From WTAW01 sp050124775 (GTDB lineage Bacteria; Acidobacteriota; Aminicenantia; Aminicenantales; Aminicenantaceae): a stretch of 7,076 bases of DNA. Of the stretch, positions 1-5,131 are shown piece by piece. The first letter of the stretch is position 1, and the number at the start of each line of letters is the position of its first letter. Where the stretch lies: assembly GCA_050124775.1 (NCBI GenBank), contig JASFEP010000234.1, positions 1-7,076 on the forward strand, read 5' to 3'. The position numbers and the translations under genes were made by a program. The notes below the pieces were generated by a model. That model searched no databases. It saw only the letters and a list, made by a program, of their open reading frames with translations, and was not told where the DNA came from.

Positions 1-110
1 TTTTGGGGGACCGTTGTGTAGGATTTGAAGATGATAAGCTGGAGCGTTAACCAGACGAAGTAGCCCGCTATCAATATCAGGAAGAACGAAAGGATCTTTC
101 TTTTTTTCAT
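1..110 (-). CDS. Partial gene, N-terminal 36 residues of an unidentified membrane-anchored protein
   Basis: Reading down from the ATG at 110-108, the frame stays open to the window edge and begins MKKRKILSFFLILIAGYF. A short basic head (KKRK) is followed by a hydrophobic stretch at about residues 6-29, then a more polar segment (KSYTTVPQ). This is the layout of an uncleaved signal anchor or an N-terminal membrane helix. The start codon overlaps the stop of the preceding O-antigen-ligase-type gene in an ATGA arrangement, so the two are almost certainly co-transcribed and translationally coupled, and a role in envelope polysaccharide assembly is likely by context. The rest of the protein lies outside the window, so the family cannot be named. 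Confidence 0.72.
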   Translation of the reverse strand, partial: MKKRKILSFFLILIAGYFVWLTLQLIIFKSYTTVPQ

Positions 111-1285
111 GGCTTTTCGTCCACTTCAGGAGTGCCCGAGGTTTGCAGGTTTCGAGCCGTGGCAAAGGGGATGGTCATGATAAAGAAAAACAGGGCCGCG
201 ACCTCTGCATCGGCAAAATTGTATTCGAAAAATCCGGCGGCGAAATGCGCCAAAAAGGCAGCAATGGCGGCTACGGTCAGAGGATAGAGAGCCGCATTTT
301 TTTTCGGGACGAGCTGGACGAGCGAAATAAAAAGCCAAACCAGAAAAACGAACCAGGCCAAAAGAGTGGGGATTCCCCGTTCGGCCGCGATCTGAATGAT
401 GTTGTTGTGAAGATGAACGTTCTGTTTGGCCTCTTCGGAGAGGCCGTATTTCGGGTTCTGGAACTCCATCTCCACGGTGTTCGGTCCTGTTCCGAAAATG
501 GGATATTCTTTGATGATCTTTATTCCCGCATTCAAGTACTCGAGCCTTTGAGCGTTGGAATAGCTTTTTGTGCTGAATATGCTCAGGGCCCTGTTTTTGA
601 CCTCGCGGGGACTGAGGATCAAAATGAGCACGGTCGCTAAAGGCACGATAACCAAAGTTTTGGGCTTGTAGAAAAAAAGGACGACCGATGTGGCGATGAT
701 CATTCCGATCCAGGCGCTCCGTGTGGATGTCAGGATGAGGATCAGAACAGACAAAAGAAAAGCCAAACCCCAGAGGATCCGGGTTTTATCGCGAGAAAAG
801 ACGAACAAACTCAGGGCTAAAGCGCCGAAGAGGAGCATAACGCCTGCCTGAGTCATGTAATGCCCCATGAAACCCTGGACCCGTTCTCCGGGAGCTGCTT
901 TGAAAATATAGATGAACAGACAATAAAGAATGCTCATATAAGCCGATGCCAAGAGGGCCAGGTTCGCTCTATGGATCTCTTTCGTGCTCTTCAACCCCAG
1001 GAAGACGATGGGGACGATGAGAAAAAGAAGGAGGTCCTTGGAGTCGATCAGGCTAATCCTTGGATTGACGGAGAAAAAAGAAGCCAGTATGGAGAGTCCG
1101 CAATAAGCGATGCCACCCCAAAAAAAAGGAGGGAAGACGATTTGGGTGTGCTTGACTGCGATACTGATTGCCAGAACGACAAAAGCATGAATCAGCATGA
1201 TCTGGCTCAAGGAGATCGATACCAGAGAGAAGAGCGCAAAGAGAGTGATAAAAATAGGCAGCAATCTGTCCAGTTTCTTCGTCAT
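107..1285 (-). CDS. O-antigen ligase / polymerase family membrane protein (WaaL/Wzy-type)
   Basis: A 392-residue polytopic inner-membrane protein with about ten or more hydrophobic segments, matching the usual length of the O-antigen ligase (Wzy_C) family. These proteins transfer undecaprenyl-PP-linked O-polysaccharide to lipid A-core, or polymerise O-units, on the periplasmic face. Visible family marks are a transmembrane Arg in TSTRSAWIG (R189), RLEYLNAG (about 247-254), GTGPN (265-269) before the large periplasmic loop, the His-bearing HLHNNIIQIAAERGI (291-305), where ligases keep an essential His, and EYNFADAE (354-361) near the last helices. The tail (about 379-392) is polar. It lies 51 nt after the GT9 gene and overlaps the next gene by ATGA. 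The ATG at 1285 has only a weak ribosome site (GGTGA close by). Ligase and Wzy polymerase cannot be separated by eye; ligase is favoured because of the core-type glycosyltransferase next door. Two 8-base homopolymers lie inside the gene. Confidence 0.88.
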   Translation of the reverse strand: MTKKLDRLLPIFITLFALFSLVSISLSQIMLIHAFVVLAISIAVKHTQIVFPPFFWGGIAYCGLSILASFFSVNPRISLIDSKDLLLFLIVPIVFLGLKSTKEIHRANLALLASAYMSILYCLFIYIFKAAPGERVQGFMGHYMTQAGVMLLFGALALSLFVFSRDKTRILWGLAFLLSVLILILTSTRSAWIGMIIATSVVLFFYKPKTLVIVPLATVLILILSPREVKNRALSIFSTKSYSNAQRLEYLNAGIKIIKEYPIFGTGPNTVEMEFQNPKYGLSEEAKQNVHLHNNIIQIAAERGIPTLLAWFVFLVWLFISLVQLVPKKNAALYPLTVAAIAAFLAHFAAGFFEYNFADAEVAALFFFIMTIPFATARNLQTSGTPEVDEKP

Positions 1286-1336
1286 TCTGTCACCGGTCTT
1301 TCCGAGAGGGAATGATATAACACCCGTTCCAAAAAC

Positions 1337-2401
1337 TCAATCTTTGAGGTAGGGAAGGCAGGCGCCATAGACCTCTTCGGGGGAGATGGTACGCAGACAA
1401 CGAAAATCTTCATGAATACACCGGTGCTGGCGGCAGGGCCTGCAGTCGAGGTCTTTTTCGAGCAGGGTGGAGCGTGTTTTCCATGGTCCGAAGTGCGCCG
1501 GGAGCGTGGGGCCGAAATAGGCGACGATCGGCGTTTTTGTGGTTGCTGCGATGTGCATAGGGCCGCTGTCCGGGCCGACAAAGAGCGACGCGTGCGATAT
1601 GAACTCTCTCAACTCGCGGAGGTTGAGCCGGTTCACCATGGAGATAGTGGGCGCATCACACTTCCGTTTTATCTCTTTCTCAGTTTTTTTATCTGCGCCC
1701 GAGCCGATGAGAGCGATCTTCACTCCGGGAATCTGGTCCAAAAGCGTGATCAATAGTCCGAGCCGCTCGGCGCCCCAATCGCGGAATTCATTCCCAGCGC
1801 TGATGTGGAGGGCGATAATCTTTGCCTTTGCGAGCGTGTCTTCCTGGATCATCCGGCGGACGTTTGCAGCCTCATACTCTTCGGGCGGGGCCATTGACAG
1901 CGCAGGGATCGTGGGAGGATCGACCCCCAAGGTCTTGACCAGATTGACATGATTTTCCACGCTATGGAAGTATCCCTCTTCGGGTTCTCGCGGAAGTTTT
2001 ATGTCATAGATGAGGTGTTTATACTTGATTTTGTATCCGATCTTGAGATGGGCTCGGGAGAAGAATGTCAGGAGCGACGCCCTCGGGCCTCCGTGAAAGT
2101 CGATGACTACATCGTAGCGATCTCGCCTGATCCGACGCCCATGAGTCCGGAATTCTTTGAATCCCAGATGCTTTGGGAGAACGATCACTCTATCCAGGTC
2201 AGGATGACCCTCAACCAGTTCCCTGTAGGGTTCATCGATGACGTAGGTGATCTCAGCCTGGGGGAAGCCCTTCCTGAGAGTGGTGATGGCGGGCGTTGTT
2301 AAAACGACATCGCCGATACGCCTCAGCCGGATCAGCAGAATCCTTCGGATTCGGGAAGGATCAATCTTTTGTTTCTCTCTCGGGCTCAATGGTTGCCTCA
2401 T
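1337..2401 (-). CDS. Glycosyltransferase family 9, LPS heptosyltransferase-like (WaaF/WaaC/WaaQ type)
   Basis: A 354-residue cytosolic enzyme with the two Rossmann-like domains of GT-B fold GT9 transferases, which add L,D-heptose from ADP-heptose to the LPS inner core. Visible marks are RRILLIRLRRIGDVVLTTPA (19-38), with the conserved RxGD Asp at D31, the VVIDFHGG block (98-105), ALHISAGN (197-204) opening the C-terminal domain, LIGSGAD (231-237), and the nucleotide-sugar signature FVGPDSGPMHIAA (274-286) followed by AYFGPT (294-299). A cysteine-rich tail (C320, C323, C328, C335), then the LRTISPEEV block (336-344), is common in this family. Length is normal. The exact acceptor position (Hep I, II or III) cannot be assigned. 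The first about 18 residues are polar and lie within a 41-nt overlap with the zinc-ribbon gene. A later start (TTG codon 5, or ATT codon 13 just before the upstream stop) is possible because the conserved domain begins only near residue 19. Confidence 0.9.
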   Translation of the reverse strand: MRQPLSPREKQKIDPSRIRRILLIRLRRIGDVVLTTPAITTLRKGFPQAEITYVIDEPYRELVEGHPDLDRVIVLPKHLGFKEFRTHGRRIRRDRYDVVIDFHGGPRASLLTFFSRAHLKIGYKIKYKHLIYDIKLPREPEEGYFHSVENHVNLVKTLGVDPPTIPALSMAPPEEYEAANVRRMIQEDTLAKAKIIALHISAGNEFRDWGAERLGLLITLLDQIPGVKIALIGSGADKKTEKEIKRKCDAPTISMVNRLNLRELREFISHASLFVGPDSGPMHIAATTKTPIVAYFGPTLPAHFGPWKTRSTLLEKDLDCRPCRQHRCIHEDFRCLRTISPEEVYGACLPYLKD

Positions 2402-2549
2402 CGCTGAGCATGACAGGGATGTCTTCCTTAATGGGATAGACTCGGGAACAACTCATACATTTGAGGCCTTTCTCATCCGCTGTGATTTTGATATCTCCGT
2501 GACAGACCGGGCAGGCGAGGATGTCAAGGAGCTGTTGATCGATGGCCAT
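2361..2549 (-). CDS. Trm112/YcaR family small zinc-ribbon protein
   Basis: A 62-residue protein with two cysteine pairs, CPVC (13-16) and CMSC (31-34), set in the pattern of the Trm112/UPF0434 family: LLDILACPVC near the N-terminus, then the second pair followed by RVYPIKEDIPVML. The four Cys probably bind one zinc ion. In E. coli the homologue ycaR sits between lpxK and kdsB, and members of this family often travel with lipid A and core genes, which matches this place at the head of an LPS operon. Related Trm112 proteins in eukaryotes and archaea activate methyltransferases; whether the bacterial ones do so is largely unknown. The polar tail (EATIEPERETKD) overlaps the start of the GT9 gene. 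The ATG is preceded by AGGAG at a 7-nt spacing, so the start is well supported. Confidence 0.9.
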   Translation of the reverse strand: MAIDQQLLDILACPVCHGDIKITADEKGLKCMSCSRVYPIKEDIPVMLSDEATIEPERETKD

Positions 2550-2556
2550 ATTCTTT

Positions 2557-2561
2557 CTCCT
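2557..2561 (-). promoter_or_regulatory. Ribosome binding site of the zinc-ribbon gene
   Basis: On the minus strand AGGAG precedes the ATG at 2549 with a 7-nt spacer. It is the strongest Shine-Dalgarno match in the window and fixes the start of the first gene of the LPS operon. Confidence 0.75.
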
Positions 2562-2567
2562 CGTTGT

Positions 2568-2596
2568 ATCTTATCTTACTGTTGTTTCTCCGTCAA
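2568..2596 (-). promoter_or_regulatory. Sigma70-like promoter for the minus-strand LPS operon
   Basis: On the minus strand TTGACG (2596-2591) and TAAGAT (2573-2568) are separated by exactly 17 nt, matching the consensus TTGACA and TATAAT at five and four of six positions. Transcription would begin near 2561-2562, leaving a leader of only about a dozen bases with the Shine-Dalgarno site at its very 5' end. Position, spacing and orientation fit the start of the operon, but the very short leader is a reason for caution, and other promoters further upstream are possible. Confidence 0.5.
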
Positions 2597-2781
2597 CTTG
2601 TGTCTCTTCAACGCAATCCTTCTTGATTCTATGATGAAATGAAATCTTCTCACGGTGATAAGTATCCCGATTGAATGATGGGAAAAAGCGCGAGAAGAGC
2701 TTGGGCATGGCACATCTCACTCGGAGAAATATGAGGAAAGCTCCCACGTCACAGGGAAATCTCTTCGCCGGGGGAACTGAA

Positions 2782-2795
2782 GAACTTTTGAGTTC
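2782..2795. repeat. Small inverted repeat (5-bp stem, 4-nt loop)
   Basis: GAACT-TTTG-AGTTC forms a perfect 5-bp stem. Another GAACT begins at 2774, so the right arm could pair with either copy, giving two alternative hairpins. No T-tract follows, so it does not look like an intrinsic terminator. The stem is short and could be chance. Confidence 0.35.
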
Positions 2796-2839
2796 GAGGC
2801 ACCGGTTGGGATACCCGAGTATCTTTCGTCACGGATCTG

Positions 2840-2851
2840 GGCATGCATGCC
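2840..2851. repeat. 12-bp perfect palindrome GGCATGCATGCC
   Basis: The sequence equals its own reverse complement over 12 bases and lies about 34 bp upstream of the TTGACA hexamer in front of the kinase operon. Such symmetry suits a dimeric DNA-binding regulator, but no second copy is evident in the window, so its role as an operator is only a suggestion. Confidence 0.35.
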
Positions 2852-2884
2852 TTATTCTTCAAGCTGTCCGGAAACGCAGGACGT

Positions 2885-2914
2885 TTGACAGGAGAAGGAT
2901 GAGGGTGGTATTTA
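2885..2914 (+). promoter_or_regulatory. Weak candidate promoter for the kinase operon
   Basis: A perfect -35 hexamer TTGACA (2885-2890) is followed after 18 nt by TATTTA (2909-2914), only three of six matches to the -10 consensus. The location, about 45-70 bp before the kinase start, is right for the plus-strand operon. The poor -10 suggests either an activated promoter or a chance match. Confidence 0.3.
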
Positions 2915-2946
2915 TAGGGACGGTTAAATAAAGATGTGATCCCGAT

Positions 2947-2950
2947 GAGG
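2947..2950 (+). promoter_or_regulatory. Ribosome binding site of the kinase gene
   Basis: GAGG followed by 8 nt precedes the ATG at 2959. It lies within a possible 5-codon frame (2945-2962) whose TGA overlaps the kinase ATG. This supports 2959 as the start. Confidence 0.55.
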
Positions 2951-2958
2951 AAATCGCC

Positions 2959-3777
2959 ATGACGGTCGACGGAGAACATAAGCTCGATATCCCCCCGCTC
3001 ACGGGCCGAATACGTACTGAATACGATGAGCCTGCGATCGTTGAAGCCTTGAAAACCTGTGGTGCGCTCCTCGAAGAAGCCCGCATTCTAGAAGCATCGA
3101 GGAACAGGGTGGGAATCGTTACGCTCCCTATGAGGGAGGAAAAGACCGCGGAATTCGTCATCAAAGAATTTCGCATAAAGGGTGTGAACAGATGGAAGAG
3201 CGTCCTCCTTCCTTCCAAAGCCCTGAAAGCCTGGAGAGGAAGCCTTGCCCTGGTCGAAAGAGGCTTTTGGACACCCCTTCCTGTGGCTTATTGCGAACGA
3301 AAGACCTCTCTGTTCCTCGATCAGAGCTATTTCATCACAGAATACGTTCCGGGCGTTGAAGAAGTTCGGACTCTGTTTCGGGAGCTTCCCCAAAAGGAGT
3401 TGAGACCCCTCCTCCGGGAATTGGCCCGTTATCTCGCGCGATGCACAGAGAGCGGGATCCTCCATCGGGACCTCTCGGACGGCAATGTCCTAGTGGAACG
3501 AATGGACGATGGACAGTTGCGCTTTTTTCTCCTCGATACGAACAGGATCCGCTGCAGAAAGCGTGTCGGCACATTCAAGGGGATAAAGAGCCTCATCCGC
3601 CTGGGCGTCCCCGCCGACTTGCAGCGCTTTTTTTTAAAGGCGTATGTGTCCCCTTCGCCCGTCAAAGGAGTCCATTGGCTATGGTACCGGATGAATAAAT
3701 CCTGCTTCAGCGGGTACATCGGGATTAAGAAGTTGCTCAGGCTCAAAAAACTGGCCCAGAAATTAAGGATCCAATAA
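2959..3777 (+). CDS. Lipopolysaccharide kinase (WaaP / Kdo kinase family)
   Basis: A 272-residue cytosolic protein-kinase-fold enzyme of the Kdo/WaaP family, which phosphorylates a sugar of the LPS inner core (heptose or Kdo) with ATP. Visible elements: the ATP-anchoring Lys in EFVIKEF (K69), the family block SKALKAWRGSLALVERGFWTP (about 86-106), the hinge-like FITEYVPG (125-132), the catalytic loop GILHRDLSDGNVLV (166-179) with D171 and N176, and the metal-binding Asp in LLDTNR (191-196, D193), which replaces the DFG of protein kinases as usual in this family. Length is typical. It opens a plus-strand operon: TAA, one base, then the ATG of the next gene. ATG 2959 is supported by GAGG upstream. 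A T8 run at 3628-3635 (codons TTT TTT TTA) is a possible slippage site. The acceptor sugar cannot be told from sequence. Confidence 0.88.
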   Translation: MTVDGEHKLDIPPLTGRIRTEYDEPAIVEALKTCGALLEEARILEASRNRVGIVTLPMREEKTAEFVIKEFRIKGVNRWKSVLLPSKALKAWRGSLALVERGFWTPLPVAYCERKTSLFLDQSYFITEYVPGVEEVRTLFRELPQKELRPLLRELARYLARCTESGILHRDLSDGNVLVERMDDGQLRFFLLDTNRIRCRKRVGTFKGIKSLIRLGVPADLQRFFLKAYVSPSPVKGVHWLWYRMNKSCFSGYIGIKKLLRLKKLAQKLRIQ

Positions 3778-3778
3778 T

Positions 3779-5131
3779 ATGCGAGAGACCTTTCGTTGGA
3801 ATCCCTATGCGGACCAGCCCCATAATGTGGCCCCGCGGTCGCAGCGTTTCTGGCGTCATTTCCGGTATGCCGGTGGCTATTTGTCTCTTGTTGCGGAAAA
3901 CCTCAGCATATTGCCCGGAGGATGGCCCCTTTTCCGGAAGTACCGCCGGGAGATGTACCTGACATCGTCGGTCTTTAGCGGTCCCTTCGGCATCTGTCTT
4001 TCCCCCTCCGAGTCGAGAAAAGAGGCAGTCATAGAGTGCTTGAAGGAATTGGGCATCCCTCGAAGTCTTATCCGGTTTCCCTCCTGGGAGAGAGACAAAC
4101 TCTCCTCTTACGAAAAGTTCGCAGACTCGCTTCAGGAGAACAGGATCGAATTGACCGGAGCTCTTCTGCAGCGGCGGGATGATGTTCTAGACCCTTTGCG
4201 CTGGAAGGATTTTGTGGAGGAGGTTTTTACAAGGTTCGGGAAGAAATGCGCCTTTTTTGAGGTGGGGCATGCGTGGAACAGGACAAAATGGGGCGTTTGG
4301 AATCACAAAGAGTATCTTCAGCTAGCCAGGACTGCGGCGGAATTGGCCCGTCAGTACGGCGTGAAGATAGTGGGACCGGCGGTGATCGATTTTGAGTTCC
4401 ATCTCTACCCCCCGGTCTTGAAGGAGATCCCTTTTGATAAGGTGACCTCCCTGCTCTATGTAGACCGCGTCGGCCCGCCTGAGAACAGCCAGTTCGGGTG
4501 GGACACAGCCGCTAAAGTCGCCCTGCTGAAAGCGGCTGTGGATGTGAGTGCAATCAAAGGAAAAGACCTTTGGATAACCGAATTCAATTGGCCTCTGAAA
4601 GACACCGGAAAATATTCCCCGGCATCCGGCACTCCTAATGTCACCGAAGAGCAGCAGGCCGATTATCTCGTGAGGTATCATCTCCTCACGCTGGCCAGTG
4701 GCCTCGTGGAGAGGGTGTACTGGTGGCAGCTCGTCGCCCCGGGCTACGGGCTCATCGATAGCCGCGAAGATGAATGGAGAAAGCGGCCGGGCTTTTTTGC
4801 GCTGAAGACAATGGTGGAACTTCTCGATGGCAGTACCTTTGTGGGTAAGATCGACCATCCTAATGTCCGGTTGTTTCGTTTCGTGAGGGAAGGCCAGAGT
4901 TTCGTGGTATGCTGGACACCGGGCCCGGACCTTGAGATCGATTTTCCCTTTCCGGTCAAAGGGATCGTCGGGCGTGACGGGCAGCCCGAGTCCTCGAAGG
5001 GAAAAAGGGTTTTGATCGGCGGCAGTCCAAAGTACATATTCTATGAAGCGGATCTCCTGAAGGCGCGCAGCGAGAGGGATGCAGCGGCCACGATCGAGGG
5101 AGCGAACCAAAGGGATGATGCGAAAACATGA
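3779..5131 (+). CDS. Glycoside hydrolase-like (clan GH-A type TIM barrel) protein, probably cytoplasmic, with altered catalytic motif
   Basis: A 450-residue protein whose central part reads like a clan GH-A (beta/alpha)8 barrel, nearest in style to GH39/GH5-like enzymes. The strand-4 block is FFEVGHAWNRTKWGVW (159-174), followed by EYLQLARTAAELAR and KIVGPAV (196-202). The strand-7 block is LWITEFNWPL (264-273), in which E268 is the expected nucleophile. WW at 315-316 (VYWWQL) resembles strand 8. A small C-terminal beta domain follows (about 355-425), then a charged, probably disordered tail (about 427-450). Where GH-A members have NEP with the acid/base Glu, this protein has HAW (164-166). 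No signal peptide is seen, so it should act in the cytoplasm or at the inner membrane face. It begins 1 nt after the kinase stop, with AAGGA 9 nt before ATG, and overlaps the methyltransferase by ATGA. Substrate unknown; it may be a weak hydrolase, a transglycosidase or a binding protein. Confidence 0.75.
   Translation: MRETFRWNPYADQPHNVAPRSQRFWRHFRYAGGYLSLVAENLSILPGGWPLFRKYRREMYLTSSVFSGPFGICLSPSESRKEAVIECLKELGIPRSLIRFPSWERDKLSSYEKFADSLQENRIELTGALLQRRDDVLDPLRWKDFVEEVFTRFGKKCAFFEVGHAWNRTKWGVWNHKEYLQLARTAAELARQYGVKIVGPAVIDFEFHLYPPVLKEIPFDKVTSLLYVDRVGPPENSQFGWDTAAKVALLKAAVDVSAIKGKDLWITEFNWPLKDTGKYSPASGTPNVTEEQQADYLVRYHLLTLASGLVERVYWWQLVAPGYGLIDSREDEWRKRPGFFALKTMVELLDGSTFVGKIDHPNVRLFRFVREGQSFVVCWTPGPDLEIDFPFPVKGIVGRDGQPESSKGKRVLIGGSPKYIFYEADLLKARSERDAAATIEGANQRDDAKT

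Larger units (their letters stand above)
2550..2958. other. Divergent intergenic region between the two LPS-related operons
   Basis: About 0.4 kb separates the divergent zinc-ribbon and kinase genes. Frames that stay open here (about 2671-2931 plus, 2749-2979 minus) give compositions rich in Arg, Ser and Pro with no recognisable domain and no good ribosome site, so I do not call a gene. The left end holds the minus-strand promoter. The right end has a perfect TTGACA with a poor -10. The middle holds a small hairpin (2782-2795), a third copy of GAACT at 2774-2778, and a 12-bp perfect palindrome (2840-2851). A regulator site, a long 5' leader of the kinase transcript, a small RNA or decayed coding DNA are all possible. 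Confidence 0.6.

Noticed and set aside
143..640. Plus-strand frame of 165 codons opposite the ligase gene
   Set aside because: It is a charged, domain-free shadow of a polytopic membrane protein gene on the other strand.
2691..2730. Sigma54 promoter suggested by TGGCAC near 2706
   Set aside because: The GC of the -12 element is not found at the required spacing after the GG.
2782..2795. Hairpin as an intrinsic terminator
   Set aside because: The stem is only 5 bp, is AT-rich and has no following T-tract, and no transcript is expected to end there.
2741..2800. Possible c-di-GMP (GEMM) riboswitch because of CACGTCACAGGG
   Set aside because: The rest of the conserved core (GCAAACC and GACGCAAAGCC with a paired tetraloop stem) is absent; only a few bases agree.
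2671..2931. Open frame of 86 codons in the spacer, plus strand
   Set aside because: The product is rich in Arg, Ser and Gly with no domain, has no clear ribosome site at its start, and overlaps an equally unconvincing minus-strand frame at 2749-2979.
4322..5110. Long antisense frame of 262 codons opposite the glycosidase-like gene
   Set aside because: It lies wholly inside a gene with clear domain signs, shows no domain of its own and is explained by codon bias of the sense gene.
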